The translations under genes and the position numbers were made by a program. The notes under the pieces were generated by a model, which did no database searches, had not been told where the DNA came from, and saw only the letters and a list, made by a program, of their open reading frames with translations. Shown here in pieces: positions 8,966 through 18,523 of a DNA stretch of 64,000 bases (position 1 is the first letter of the stretch; the number at the start of each line of letters is the position of its first letter). Origin of the DNA: G965222535 sp965222535 (GTDB lineage: Bacteria > Pseudomonadota > Gammaproteobacteria > HK1). The stretch is taken from assembly GCA_965222535.1 (NCBI GenBank), contig OZ244957.1:1364001-1428000 (forward strand), written 5' to 3'.

Positions 8966-9955
8966 CTATTCGCTGCTTGCAGCGCGCCTCATTAACGTCA
9001 CCACGGCTTGATAGGGATCGATATCCTCAGTGAGCAGGCGATATACCTGCTCGCAAATCGGTAACGACAGCCGGTGCTGGCGTGCGATGCGGATCGCTTC
9101 CTGGCAGCTGTGCCTGGATTCAACCACTCCGTTGATCGATACCAGCGCATCGGCGATGCACATCCCCCGCCCGCGCGCCAGACCAAACTGCCGATTGCGC
9201 GATTGATCATCGGTGCAGGTCAGGATCAAATCGCCGATGCCGGATAATCCCGACACGGTGCTGGCTTGTGCTCCGAGCGCTGTTGCAAGCAACTGCATCT
9301 CGCGCAGGGCGCGGGTTATCATCGCCGCGCGGCTATTGGCACCTAATCCGATCCCATCGATCACGCCCGCTGCTACGGCGTAGATGTTTTTGGTTGCGCC
9401 GCCTACTTCAACGCCGATCATATCGTCGTTGGTGTAAACGCGAAAATGATCGTTGCGGAACCAAGCGGCGTGATTGGCAAACCCATTTCCCCGTCCGGCG
9501 AGTACAACCGCCGTTGGTTTACGGTCACCGACTTCAGCGGCGAAAGAAGGCCCGGACAAAACCCCCATGACCTTCACCGCGGGCAGATACTCGGCCACCA
9601 CCTGATGCAACAAACGGCCGCTGCGTGGTTCAAACCCCTTGGTCGCCCATAGCAACGCTGCAATGTCCTTACGCTGTTTGGCGATCTCAGTAACGAGGCT
9701 GCTGAAGGCTTGGCTCGGGACTGCCAGTAGGATCATGCAGCAATCTTTGATGGCTGCGCCGAGCTCTGCGGTGATGCTGACAGTGGCAGGAAACGCAACG
9801 CGCGGCAGGTAACGCGGGTTACGTCGCAGGCGAGACATTGTCTCAACGTGACTGGCATCACGCGCCCATAACCGCACTTTGTGACCGTTATTGGCTATTA
9901 ATACCGCCAGTGCTGTCCCCCACGCACCGGCACCAACGACCGCAATGTGCTCCAT
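8966..9955 (-). CDS. gpsA: NAD(P)-dependent glycerol-3-phosphate dehydrogenase
   Basis: Reduces dihydroxyacetone phosphate to sn-glycerol-3-phosphate for phospholipid synthesis. The N-terminal dinucleotide-binding motif GAGAWGTALA is intact, as are the VLSGPSFAAEV and GATKNIYAVAAG segments around the catalytic lysine. The length of 329 residues is usual. It sits between secB and the lipid-acylating fusion gene with very short gaps, so the three are likely co-transcribed. The ATG start at 9955 matches the family N-terminus. Confidence 0.95.
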   Translation of the reverse strand: MEHIAVVGAGAWGTALAVLIANNGHKVRLWARDASHVETMSRLRRNPRYLPRVAFPATVSITAELGAAIKDCCMILLAVPSQAFSSLVTEIAKQRKDIAALLWATKGFEPRSGRLLHQVVAEYLPAVKVMGVLSGPSFAAEVGDRKPTAVVLAGRGNGFANHAAWFRNDHFRVYTNDDMIGVEVGGATKNIYAVAAGVIDGIGLGANSRAAMITRALREMQLLATALGAQASTVSGLSGIGDLILTCTDDQSRNRQFGLARGRGMCIADALVSINGVVESRHSCQEAIRIARQHRLSLPICEQVYRLLTEDIDPYQAVVTLMRRAASSE

Positions 9956-9969
9956 TTTGCCTGCATTCG

Positions 9970-10494
9970 CTATGGTTGCTGCTGTGATGGAGGTTTTGGT
10001 TGCTGTTGTTTTTGCTTCTTCTGATACAAATTATCGAAATCCACCGGGTTCAGGAGCACTGGATAGAAACCGCCACGGGTTGACATATCAGAGATTATTT
10101 CGCGTACATAAGGGTATAACATCCCGGGGCAATCACAGCCCAGCAGGTACTGTAGAAATTCGCCGGAGAAACCAACTATCGAAAACAATCCAACCATCTT
10201 GACTTCAATTAAAAATACGCTCATCTGCTCGGCAGTTACGCTGACCGTTACCATTAACTCAACCGAATAATCACCATCGCCGGCATGGGTGTGGTGCGTA
10301 TCAAGGTTAACTTGGTATGCAGGCTCTGAGGCTTTACTGAAAATCATTGGCGTATTGGGTGACTCGTATGACAAATCCTTGAGATAGATCTTGTGGAGTC
10401 TGAGATGACCGCGTTTCTCGCGTTCATTCTTTGGCGTGGCATCGCTTGGTTTTGGGGTTGCCGCGGCGGCTGGTGGATGCGATTCTGTGCTCAT
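9970..10494 (-). CDS. secB: Protein-export chaperone SecB
   Basis: A cytosolic tetrameric chaperone that keeps preproteins unfolded and delivers them to SecA. The core from about residue 33 (HKIYLKDLSYESPN) to YPYVREIISDMSTRGGFYP is highly typical. At 174 residues it is slightly longer than most because of a Pro/Ala/Thr-rich N-terminus and a Gln/Pro-rich C-terminus. The order rhodanese-secB-gpsA is conserved in gammaproteobacteria; the grxC gene often found in this cluster is absent here. Confidence 0.95.
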   Translation of the reverse strand: MSTESHPPAAAATPKPSDATPKNEREKRGHLRLHKIYLKDLSYESPNTPMIFSKASEPAYQVNLDTHHTHAGDGDYSVELMVTVSVTAEQMSVFLIEVKMVGLFSIVGFSGEFLQYLLGCDCPGMLYPYVREIISDMSTRGGFYPVLLNPVDFDNLYQKKQKQQQPKPPSQQQP

Positions 10495-10504
10495 GGGTAT
10501 CGTC

Positions 10505-10927
10505 TCATTTTGTAGTCAGTGGGAGGTTGGCGCTGCGCCATGCGGCGATGCCGCCGCTGAGGCGAAGGACTTCTTTAAATCCTTGTTGCTGCAACTCAGC
10601 ACCTGCTTTACCTGCGTCCTGTCCGGTGGCGCAGATCACAAGAAGCGGTCGATTGCGGTGCTTTCCGAGTGTGCTCAGGCGATCCTTCAGGTAGTTGGAG
10701 GGGATGTGGATGGAGTTAATGACATGGCCGTCGTGAAACTCATTTTCACTGCGTATATCAACGGGAAGCGCATTGCTATGACTTAGCATTTGGATCGCTT
10801 CGCTGGTGTCCACTGAACGGATGCCATGCGCGCTACGCACCCATAGCGTTATCAGTGCCACCCACAAACCGGCGAAGATCGCGCACAAAAACGGGTGGTT
10901 AGCAATAAATTCAAACAATCTGTCCAT
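10505..10927 (-). CDS. Membrane-anchored rhodanese-like protein (YibN type)
   Basis: A 140-residue protein with one N-terminal membrane segment (about residues 9-29) followed by a rhodanese domain. The active-site cysteine is present in LLVICATGQDAG, and PVDIRSENEFHDGHV is the usual first half of the fold. I start it at the ATG at 10927, which gives the MDRLFEFIANHPFL start typical of YibN; the frame extends 12 codons further upstream. It is the first gene of the secB-gpsA operon. Its precise substrate is not known in the family. Confidence 0.85.
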   Translation of the reverse strand: MDRLFEFIANHPFLCAIFAGLWVALITLWVRSAHGIRSVDTSEAIQMLSHSNALPVDIRSENEFHDGHVINSIHIPSNYLKDRLSTLGKHRNRPLLVICATGQDAGKAGAELQQQGFKEVLRLSGGIAAWRSANLPLTTK

Positions 10928-10958
10928 AGCAGCTATGCATACAGGCGTAAGACATCTG

Positions 10959-11107
10959 GGCACCTCAAAAAAAACCAGCTTCGCTAGCTTTCCGAGGGAC
11001 CCTGCGGGGGTTGTCTATTGGGGGAAGGATTATAAATCAATGACTTACGATAATAGATAATGAAGTCTTCCCCCAAACCCCCGTCCCATTGAGGTTTTTC
11101 GAGGTCC
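10959..11107 (-). repeat. Dispersed intergenic repeat, nearly complete copy
   Basis: In reverse orientation: hairpin half first (CACCTC, GCTTCGCTAGC), then TTGTCTATTGGGGGAAGGAT, TTATAAATCAATGACTTACG and finally CCCATTGAGGTTTTTCGAGG. It lies in the roughly 420-bp gap between the rhodanese and MFS genes. I see nothing recognisable in the remaining 11108-11350. Confidence 0.75.
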
Positions 11108-11350
11108 TCGTCTGTATTTTAATCTCTCCTAGCTTGTACAGGGGGTGGCAGTATTCACCGCTGCAGATCAAAGGAATGCGGCAATCTAGGTAACCACCGC
11201 TTGCAGAGCGTTACAAGTGGCGTTCAATAGGCGTACGCCGTATTCACAACCGGCCCATGATTCCAATGGGCTGTTTATTATAGTACAGCGAAAAGTTTTG
11301 GCGCATGGCTTTATTTAGCAATCCGATGGGTTATTTATGCCAAAGTGCGG

Positions 11351-12568
11351 TTACTCGATGGCGCGTGATGGCTCTAGGCGCTGCTCCCAGTAGAAAACAA
11401 ACAGGGCGAACAGCAACGCTAAGGTTGAAGACACTAACATCAATGTCAGCAGCGCATAAGCCGCATTGCCCTCATGCAGCACGGCACCGGTCAGTGATGT
11501 CAAAGCAGAGCCTGCCGTTGCCATCATGGTGCCTGAAAGCCCCGCAGCGCTACCGGCCAGTTGTGGGCGCACCGACATCGCACCGGCGCTGCTGCTGGGC
11601 ATCGTTAGGCCATTGCCAAGGCCGACAGATGCCGCACTGCCGCACACCGTCAGCGGCGTTACTATGCCACCGATGACAAAACCGCCGCCAATCAGTAGCC
11701 CGCCACAAGCCACCAACCGCCCGACGATCATCAGGGTTGTCAGTTCGTGATGCTTCGCCCAACGTCCCGACATAAAACTGCCCAACAGGAACCCTGCGGT
11801 AATGGTTCCCATACATAGCCCGATTGCGACCGGCGTCAGGCCCAGAGCAGATTTGGCGACAAGCGGTATGCCGCTGATAAAAACGAAAAATGCGCCAACC
11901 GAAAAGGCCATGCACAGGGAGTATCCCCAAAACTTCGGTGATCGAAGCAGCGCCGGGTAAGCGCGGAACTGGGCGGCGAAAGTGCTCGAGGGGGTCTTAT
12001 GTGACTCGCCGAGATCGACCCAGCACAGCATCAGCAGCGCCAGGCCGAATGCGCTGAAAGCCCAGAAGTTTGCCCGCCACCCGAGCCATTCACCAAGAAA
12101 CCCGCCGAACACCGGCCCGACAATCGGCGCAATGGCCATCGCCATGTTGACATAGCCCATTAAACTGGCGGCTTCCTTAGCGGGTGCTAGGTCAAGAAGA
12201 ACAGCGCGCGATAATACGGTGCCGACAACGATGGCCCCTTGCAGCGACCTGAAGCCAAGAAACGTCCAGACGTTGGTCGATAACGCGCAGCCAACCGAGG
12301 CTAAGGTAAAGATAATCAGACCCAGCAACAACAGTGGGCGGCGCCCATAGCGATCAGACAACGGCCCTATGATGGCTTGCAGGATGGCGGTGATCGCCAA
12401 GTAGAGCGAAATGGATAAGTTGATAACCGCGTAGTCAACCTGATAATCGCTGGCGATGACGGGTAGTGAGGGCATGAACATGTTCAGCGACAACAGCGCC
12501 AGCGCCGTAAGCAGCACTAATGTCGAAATTCGTGGAGCAGAGGTGGCAGCATGTAGCATGGCGTTCAT
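11351..12568 (-). CDS. MFS drug-resistance transporter, Bcr/CflA family
   Basis: A 405-residue polytopic membrane protein with about 12 hydrophobic segments. SLNMFMPSLPVIASDY near the N-terminus and GPLSDRYGRRPLLLLG (MFS motif A) place it in the Bcr/CflA subgroup, whose members export drugs or small metabolites by proton antiport. I start it at the ATG at 12568; an open extension to a TTG at 12628 would add a Ser/Asp repeat that is unlikely to be translated. It appears to be a single gene. The substrate cannot be told from sequence. Confidence 0.85.
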   Translation of the reverse strand: MNAMLHAATSAPRISTLVLLTALALLSLNMFMPSLPVIASDYQVDYAVINLSISLYLAITAILQAIIGPLSDRYGRRPLLLLGLIIFTLASVGCALSTNVWTFLGFRSLQGAIVVGTVLSRAVLLDLAPAKEAASLMGYVNMAMAIAPIVGPVFGGFLGEWLGWRANFWAFSAFGLALLMLCWVDLGESHKTPSSTFAAQFRAYPALLRSPKFWGYSLCMAFSVGAFFVFISGIPLVAKSALGLTPVAIGLCMGTITAGFLLGSFMSGRWAKHHELTTLMIVGRLVACGGLLIGGGFVIGGIVTPLTVCGSAASVGLGNGLTMPSSSAGAMSVRPQLAGSAAGLSGTMMATAGSALTSLTGAVLHEGNAAYALLTLMLVSSTLALLFALFVFYWEQRLEPSRAIE

Positions 12569-12584
12569 GGTTTTGTCAGTTGTG

Positions 12585-12608
12585 CTATCACTATCACTAT
12601 CACTATCA
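12585..12608. repeat. Hexanucleotide microsatellite CTATCA x4
   Basis: Four perfect CTATCA units lie 17 bp upstream of the preferred start of the MFS transporter gene (GTGATA repeats on the coding strand). Changes in unit number would alter leader length without shifting any frame. Confidence 0.85.
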
Positions 12609-12724
12609 GTGGCGCAGCGCGCAACCAACGTGGCGAGTGCTGGCGAAGGCGAGGTCGCGGACCAAGCAGGGTGCCGTCACATTGCCGCGAACGAGCCGGT
12701 CAACGCTTTGTGCTATAGCGTTGC

Positions 12725-13639
12725 TCAGGAATCGTCTGTCGCGGCTGCCATATCTTCACGGTAGCGTTCAACTTCAGCTTGATGGCGTTGCCGCCAGATC
12801 GCTTTGCGCTGTTGGATGCGCTGTTGGCGCCCTGCCTGGCGCATTGGAATGCTCGGTTCGCCGAACAATACTTGGCGTAAAAACCGCATACTGAAACGCA
12901 GCAGCTCGGTCTCGTCAGTAACCAATCGCTGTAACTGCTCGCTGCTGAGGGCAAATAGCTGATAAAAGCCGGACAACTGAATAAACTCCCTGAAACTGTC
13001 GAGATCGTAGCTGCACATGTCGAACAACTGCATGCTGCGCTGTGAGGGTTTGCCAATGGACGCGCCGGCAGAGCGTTTTTTCAGTACGATGTCACGCCAT
13101 TCACGATTGGCGTTATCGTATTCCTCGATACCCTGATCGCTGCGGTACTGTGCCACGCTGCGCGTGCGCGGTTCACGGTGGCCTTGACAAAACGGCTCTT
13201 TGACTAGGAAAAACACTTCTTTTGTGACGCTTTCGTGTTGTGCTTTGACCCCCATGTTGCCGAGCGCGTAATAGCGACACGCCAGCGGTCGGTCAGTATA
13301 AACACTGCAACCTGCGGGCTTGAGAAATACGCATTTGGCGGTGCCGGGTTTGGTTGCTAACTTCAGTCCAGGCAGCCCATGATGATCGATTTCAAACGGT
13401 ACCGTATGCCCCGCCACAAACTCACGTGAGGTCATTTTCAGCCGCCGTTTGAGGCGCAGGATGTCGTAAGGCGTCAGGGTTATATTAGTGTTGTGACAGC
13501 ACGCGTTAAAACACGCTACCCCGGGATGGCAATCAAACTGCAAGCGACTGTCGGCGGTAAGTGCCACGGGCTCAATCGGCGATGCCGCCGCTGCCGCTGC
13601 CGCCGATGACGATGATGGTTTCGGTGGTTGAGATGACAC
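12725..13639 (-). CDS. YkgJ-type Cys-cluster (zinc/iron-binding) protein
   Basis: A 304-residue protein. CHPGVACFNACCHNTN supplies the dense cysteine cluster, followed by CVFLKPAGCSVYTDRPLACRYY, the typical second half of the YkgJ/Fe-S oxidoreductase domain. Such proteins bind Zn or an Fe-S cluster, but a defined reaction is not established. The N-terminus is a low-complexity Ser/Ala stretch, and the C-terminus is basic and glutamine-rich (RQQRIQQRKAIWRQRH). It is about twice the length of minimal family members. It is transcribed leftward with a gap of about 150 bp before the MFS gene. Confidence 0.8.
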   Translation of the reverse strand: MSSQPPKPSSSSAAAAAAASPIEPVALTADSRLQFDCHPGVACFNACCHNTNITLTPYDILRLKRRLKMTSREFVAGHTVPFEIDHHGLPGLKLATKPGTAKCVFLKPAGCSVYTDRPLACRYYALGNMGVKAQHESVTKEVFFLVKEPFCQGHREPRTRSVAQYRSDQGIEEYDNANREWRDIVLKKRSAGASIGKPSQRSMQLFDMCSYDLDSFREFIQLSGFYQLFALSSEQLQRLVTDETELLRFSMRFLRQVLFGEPSIPMRQAGRQQRIQQRKAIWRQRHQAEVERYREDMAAATDDS

Positions 13640-13766
13640 GGTTTACCGCCTTCAGAAGCCACGTGGCGGCGCTGAGGTGCCGCTTCGAATAAGCTCCATA
13701 AATCTATAACTCAAGGCCAGAGGGAGGTGCCATTCCTGCTTTGGCGGGTGCGTTTTTTCAACCATC

Positions 13767-13963
13767 GGGCACCTCGAAAAACTGCCGAAGCTTGCTTTTT
13801 GAGGTACTCAAATAGGGTGTTGTATTTGTAATCCTTCACGATGCTTGATTGAACCCGTTCCTCTGCTATGCGTGAGTCCTCCTCATCCCTCTTCTGGGAG
13901 AGGGGGCTCACCTGTAACGTAAGCCAATGATTTATAATCATTCCTTCAATAGACAAGCCCCGC
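13767..13963 (+). repeat. Dispersed intergenic repeat, rearranged copy
   Basis: A hairpin half (GGGCACCTCGAAAAACTG ... GCTTTTTGAGGTACTC, 13767-13809) is followed about 100 bp later by CACCTGTAACGTAAGCCAATGATTTATAATC and CAATAGACAAGCCCCG. The order of halves differs from complete copies, so it is either two insertions or a rearranged one. It lies upstream of the Cys-cluster gene. Confidence 0.65.
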
Positions 13964-14431
13964 CGATCAACCAAACTACACATCAAAACTTGCAGGATAC
14001 GGCATTATTCTTACACACCGCAATGCCATTGCCTTCAAACGCGCCGATAGCGACACCGCTCAACGCTTCAAAGCCCTCGCTGAACAGGGCCCATGCGGGG
14101 CATCAATATCTCTTAAGACAGCTTCTTTCCGCCCCCTGTGCAAGTATCATTGCGCCATTGAAATATACTGTAGAGTCGCATATGCTGGTGTTGAATTCAA
14201 AATTGTACGCACTGCCGCCAAAGCACCTATGGAAAACAGCCGCTGCTATAATCGGCGCATGTTCGCCTCCCACCCCAAGCCCCTGCTAAAACCTTTGGTG
14301 CCTTGCGCGCTATACCCGCCACCTCCAGCAGGAAGCACTATGCGGTAATGCGCTTGCCGCTGCTTACGCGACATCATAAAGACCCGTGCCGCCGCCCGCC
14401 TTGCTGCAACAGCCCGCCTGCTGATAACGCT
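13964..14431. other. Intergenic leader of the polysaccharide gene cluster
   Basis: About 470 bp between the repeat and the epimerase gene. Open frames exist on both strands, but none resembles a known protein and their composition is not coding-like. A possible promoter at 14158-14186 is listed separately. Confidence 0.4.
14158..14186 (+). promoter_or_regulatory. Possible sigma-70 promoter of the polysaccharide cluster
   Basis: TTGAAA (14158-14163), a 17-bp spacer and TATGCT (14181-14186). The first hexamer matches consensus at five of six positions, the second at four. It would leave a leader of about 240 nt before the ATG at 14432. Confidence 0.3.
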
Positions 14432-15415
14432 ATGAACGACGTCTCGCGCTGCGCACTGATCACTGGCGCTACCGGCTTTCTGGGGCGGCATTTGGTGCCG
14501 CTGTTGGTAGCACGGCAGTGGTCGGTGGTGGCGTTGGCGCGCCGCGCCGCGCCCGGCCCTTGGTCCCGCATGGTGGTGCATGATCTGGAGCGCGAGCCGT
14601 TGCCGCCGGCGGTGCTTTGCGGTATCGATACGGTGTTTCATCTTGCCGCACGCGCCCATGCAATGGATGCCCGCGACGCAGCGCTGCCCGCTTATCGCCG
14701 GGCGAATGTTGACACAACCGACCATTTACTGACGCTCGCCGGTGACTGTGGGGTTAAATGCTTTGTCTTCGCCAGCAGCGTCAAGGCGATGGGCGAGGGC
14801 ACCGCCACGGTTCTTGATGAGCGTAGCCGCTGCGCGCCGCTGACCGCTTACGGGATCAGTAAATACGAAGCCGAGCAGCGGGTTCTGGTCGTTGGTGCGC
14901 GCAGCGGTATGCGGGTGGTGGTGCTGCGCTTGCCGCTGCTGTACGGTGTTGGCGTGAAGGGGAACCTTGCGGTGCTGCTACGGCGCATCGATAGCGGCGG
15001 CGTCCTGCCATTACCGGAGTTCGGCAACCGCCGCTCGTTCGCCAGCGCCAATGATGCCGCACGCTTACTCGCCCAGTTGGCGATCGATGAGCGCGCCGCG
15101 GGGGAGGTGTTTATCCTGACCGATGGGCGCGATTACTCCACTCGCCAACTGCTCGATCAGATGCGCCGCGTCTGCGGGCGACCGATACCTCGCTGGTCAC
15201 TGCCGCACTGGGGGCTGCGTGCGCTCGCGCGGATCGGCGATGGTGCCGGCGCAGTGTGTCGCCGGCGGGTGTTGTTTGATTCGGCGGCATTGGCTAAGCT
15301 CGCTGGTTCGGCGCGTTATTCATCGGCGAAAGTACGCCAGCGTCTGGGTTTTACCCCCCAAGACTCACTGGAGCAGGCGTTGCCGTCGATGCTGGCGGCG
15401 CTGCGCCGTACGTGA
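14432..15415 (+). CDS. NAD-dependent sugar-nucleotide epimerase/dehydratase (WbpV-like)
   Basis: A 327-residue short-chain dehydrogenase of the extended type. GATGFLGRHL near residue 12 binds the cofactor, VFASSVKAMGE carries the catalytic Ser and YGISKYEAE supplies the YxxxK pair. It probably oxidises or epimerises a UDP-HexNAc intermediate for surface polysaccharide. I chose the ATG at 14432, just before the Rossmann motif; the open frame extends 43 codons upstream without homology. Its stop overlaps the ATG of the next gene (TGATG). The order epimerase, initiating transferase, WbpM-like dehydratase copies the wbpV-wbpL-wbpM end of Pseudomonas O-antigen loci. Confidence 0.85.
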   Translation: MNDVSRCALITGATGFLGRHLVPLLVARQWSVVALARRAAPGPWSRMVVHDLEREPLPPAVLCGIDTVFHLAARAHAMDARDAALPAYRRANVDTTDHLLTLAGDCGVKCFVFASSVKAMGEGTATVLDERSRCAPLTAYGISKYEAEQRVLVVGARSGMRVVVLRLPLLYGVGVKGNLAVLLRRIDSGGVLPLPEFGNRRSFASANDAARLLAQLAIDERAAGEVFILTDGRDYSTRQLLDQMRRVCGRPIPRWSLPHWGLRALARIGDGAGAVCRRRVLFDSAALAKLAGSARYSSAKVRQRLGFTPQDSLEQALPSMLAALRRT

Positions 15416-16464
15416 TGAGCATCTTGTCAGCGCTGTTGATCGCGTTGGTGGTACCTGCGTTGGTGTTGAGCGTGCTGCTGCGCCTAGGGGAGCGCCGCTG
15501 GTTACAAGATCAACCCAACCACCGCTCGCTGCACTCGCGCCCGGTGCCGCGTTTTGGCGGCATTGCGATCGTCCTCGGCTTAGGCGGCGGCGTTGCGCTG
15601 CTGTGGTGCTTGCTGCCAACTCCAGACGGTTTCCTGTGGTTGTGCAGCGCCGCCACGCTTATCGTGCTGGTATCGTTGGCCGATGACGCGTGGTCGCTGC
15701 CGGTGGGGCTGCGCCTAGTCGCTCATAGTAGCGCCGCAGTGGCCGTCGTTGCGGTTGGCTTGGGGGTGACGTGGCTGCCATTCCCCGGTGGGGCGCTGCC
15801 CCTTGGAATCATTGGTGGCAGCGCATTCTCGCTGTTATTTGTCGTCTGGATGATCAATCTGTATAACTTCATGGATGGCTTAGACGGACTCGCGGCGGGC
15901 ATGACTGGCTTCGGGTTTAGCGGATTATGCCTGTTATGCTGGTTAAGCGGTGACAATGCCTATACGCTGGCGTGGCTGTGCGCTATCGTAGCGGTCAGCG
16001 TTGTAGGCTTCTGGTGGTGCAATTTTCCGCCGGCGCGGGTGTTCATGGGGGACAGCGGGGCCTCGGTGCTCGGTTTCCTAGCGGCGGTTTTTTGTCTTTG
16101 GGCGGAACGCCTCGGGGCCATCTCGCTATGGGTCTCGCTGATCCTGTTTTCGCCGTTTATCGTCGATGCAACGGTGACCCTGCTATGGCGCGCATGGCGG
16201 CGCGAGACACTGTGGCAGGCGCACCGCAGTCATTGTTATCAACGTTTGGTTGGTGCCGGATACAGCCATCGTCAGGTCGTGATAGGGGAATATTTGCTGA
16301 TGTCAGGATGTGTGCTGCTCGCCGTGGTGGCGCATCTGCGCCAAGCATGGCTGCTGCAATGGGGGCTGCTGGGAGCACTCGCCGTTATCTATGCACTGCT
16401 GATTTGGCTGGTTCACCGCGTCGCGTCAAGGCACATACGAACGACCTCATGCGGGACGCACTGA
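15415..16464 (+). CDS. Undecaprenyl-phosphate sugar-1-phosphate transferase (WbpL/WecA-like, GT4)
   Basis: A polytopic membrane enzyme of 349 residues in the MraY/WecA family. It should move a HexNAc-1-phosphate from a UDP-sugar to undecaprenyl phosphate, starting O-antigen or other glycan synthesis. Key motifs are DQPNHRSLHSRPVPRFGG, LYNFMDGLDGLAAG (the acidic Mg site) and RVFMGDSGA. About ten hydrophobic segments are visible. The ATG at 15415 overlaps the upstream stop by one base; a GTG one codon earlier is the alternative. The WbpM-like gene starts 16 bp after its stop. Confidence 0.9.
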   Translation: MSILSALLIALVVPALVLSVLLRLGERRWLQDQPNHRSLHSRPVPRFGGIAIVLGLGGGVALLWCLLPTPDGFLWLCSAATLIVLVSLADDAWSLPVGLRLVAHSSAAVAVVAVGLGVTWLPFPGGALPLGIIGGSAFSLLFVVWMINLYNFMDGLDGLAAGMTGFGFSGLCLLCWLSGDNAYTLAWLCAIVAVSVVGFWWCNFPPARVFMGDSGASVLGFLAAVFCLWAERLGAISLWVSLILFSPFIVDATVTLLWRAWRRETLWQAHRSHCYQRLVGAGYSHRQVVIGEYLLMSGCVLLAVVAHLRQAWLLQWGLLGALAVIYALLIWLVHRVASRHIRTTSCGTH

Positions 16465-16480
16465 ATTGGGAACACGCCTG

Positions 16481-18376
16481 ATGCGCATCCGAGAGGCCTG
16501 GCGCGTCATCTTTAATCGGCGTGCGCATATCTACGTGACGCTGCACGATTTGGTGATCGTGGCGCTCGCATGGGTAGGTGCCTACTGGTTGCGTTTCGAT
16601 ATCGCGACGATCCAGAACAACTATGTCGAAGTGTTGGAGCCACTGCCGCTGCTGCTGCTGATTCAGGGATCGGTATTCGGCTACCTGGGCCTGTACCGCG
16701 GGTTGTGGCACTTTACCTCGCTGCCGGATATTCTGCGCATCATCAAAGCCGTTGCGATCGGCACCGCATTGTCAGCGGTGACGATGTTCCTGTTCTCACG
16801 CCTCGCGGGAGTGCCACGTCTGGTGTTGCCGATATTCGCGCTGCTGCTGCTCCTTGGCCTAGCGGGTATGCGGATGTGCTACCGCTTATTCAGCGATCGG
16901 CAATTGCACCTGATAGCGGCTCATCAGGCGCAGCGGGTGTTGGTTGTCGGTGCCGGGCACGCGGGTAAGCTGCTGGTCAATAACCTGATCAGCGACCCCT
17001 CGCATGGCTACCGTCCAGTCGTTTTTGTTGACGACGATCCGCAAAAAAACGACCGTGAGATCATGGGCATCCGCGTGATCAGCGGGATCGAGCACATTCC
17101 TCGCCTAGTGCGTCGTTACCATGTGGATACGATCCTGCTGGCGCAGCCGGCGCTGCGGCATACGCCGATGAGCCAGTTGTTCGAGGCGTGCAATAGTGCC
17201 GGCGCGCCGCTGCGTGTGCTGCCATTAATTCACGATATTGCATCAGGCAAAGCGTCGATGCACCCACTGCGTAAGGTGTCGGCGGAGGATCTGCTGAGAC
17301 GCAAAACGGTGGTGCTCGACCAACAAGCCATCATGCGCGGCCTACGTGGGCGAACGATCCTGATAACTGGCGGAGGCGGGTCGATCGGTGCCGAGCTATG
17401 TCGCCAACTGCTCAAATGCAGCCCGCAATCGCTGATCGTTGTCGATAACAGCGAGTTTAATCTGTACACCATCGACAGTGAGTTACGCCAGCAGCAAGCG
17501 CACGCCGTTGCACTGTTAGCCGATGTCTGCGATGCGGTCGCGATGCGGCGGGTATTTGCGCGTTATCGCCCTGATCTGGTATTTCACGCTGCGGCATACA
17601 AGCATGTACCGATGCTGGAAGTGCAGGAGCGCGAAGCGGTGCGCGTCAACGTATTCGGCACTGAGTGCGTTGCGCGGCTGGCCGATGAATACGGTGCCGA
17701 TGGTTTTGTGCTGATCTCGACCGACAAAGCGGTGCATCCAGTGAGCGCGATGGGTGCCTCCAAGCGCATCGCTGAATTATTGTGTCAATCCCAATGGACG
17801 CAAGCTTCAAGGACGCCGCCACTGCGCATGATCACCGTGCGTTTCGGCAACGTGCTCAATTCGGCCGGTAGTGTGCTCCCGTTGTTCAGACAACAAATCG
17901 CCGCCGGCGGCCCTGTGACCGTCACCGATCCGCGTATCAAACGCTATTTTATGACGATCCCGGAAGCCTGTCAGCTCATCATGGAAGCCTGCGCGATCAG
18001 CAGTGGCGGTGAGATTTTTGTGCTGGATATGGGGGAACCGGTCGCTATTGACGATCTCGCACGGCAGATGATCCAGCTATCCGGTTTGCGCCCCATGCAG
18101 GATATTGCGATTCACTATATTGGCCTGCGAGCGGGAGAAAAACTGTTCGAGGAATTGTTATACGATGAAGAGATCAGCAAAACCCCCCACGATGGTTTGT
18201 TACTCACCCGACCGAGCGCATTCGATAACAGTGCATTCGCTGACCATATCGCGGCCCTGCGCAAGGCCTGCGATGATTTTGACGACGACCTGCTACGGGC
18301 GCGGTTGTCACTGATGGTGCCCGGTTTTCGCGCACCCCAAGCACAGACGATAACAACGCCTTCAGCGAGCGCATGA
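16481..18376 (+). CDS. Membrane nucleoside-diphosphate-sugar 4,6-dehydratase (WbpM/CapD/FlaA1 family)
   Basis: A 631-residue protein with four N-terminal membrane segments, a CoA-binding-like Rossmann region (VVGAGHAGKLL) and a second Rossmann domain (TGGGGSIGAEL) that carries catalysis. It should act on UDP-GlcNAc, removing water to give a 4-keto-6-deoxy sugar. In the YxxxK position it has M-G-A-S-K, the methionine variant typical of the WbpM branch, and HAAAYKHVPMLE is characteristic. The ATG at 16481 is chosen with GGGA about ten bases upstream; a TTG at 16466 also lies in frame. It closes the three-gene polysaccharide operon. Confidence 0.9.
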   Translation: MRIREAWRVIFNRRAHIYVTLHDLVIVALAWVGAYWLRFDIATIQNNYVEVLEPLPLLLLIQGSVFGYLGLYRGLWHFTSLPDILRIIKAVAIGTALSAVTMFLFSRLAGVPRLVLPIFALLLLLGLAGMRMCYRLFSDRQLHLIAAHQAQRVLVVGAGHAGKLLVNNLISDPSHGYRPVVFVDDDPQKNDREIMGIRVISGIEHIPRLVRRYHVDTILLAQPALRHTPMSQLFEACNSAGAPLRVLPLIHDIASGKASMHPLRKVSAEDLLRRKTVVLDQQAIMRGLRGRTILITGGGGSIGAELCRQLLKCSPQSLIVVDNSEFNLYTIDSELRQQQAHAVALLADVCDAVAMRRVFARYRPDLVFHAAAYKHVPMLEVQEREAVRVNVFGTECVARLADEYGADGFVLISTDKAVHPVSAMGASKRIAELLCQSQWTQASRTPPLRMITVRFGNVLNSAGSVLPLFRQQIAAGGPVTVTDPRIKRYFMTIPEACQLIMEACAISSGGEIFVLDMGEPVAIDDLARQMIQLSGLRPMQDIAIHYIGLRAGEKLFEELLYDEEISKTPHDGLLLTRPSAFDNSAFADHIAALRKACDDFDDDLLRARLSLMVPGFRAPQAQTITTPSASA

Positions 18377-18523
18377 AGTGCGGTTGCTTGCAAAGACTGG
18401 CATGCTGCATTATCAGTCGCGGGTGTCTGACAGTCGTCCTGCTGCAACCGGCGCTGCCGATGGATTGCGCAGCGCTTTGGTCAATGCCTTGACGAGCGGT
18501 TCCCTTAGCCGTTTATAACGCAA

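Noticed and set aside
13711..13986. 91-codon minus-strand frame
   Set aside because: Lies in a dispersed repeat copy and has no family resemblance.
18489..18519. TTGACG and TATAAC upstream of galU as a promoter
   Set aside because: The spacer is 19 bp and transcription would begin after the galU start codon.
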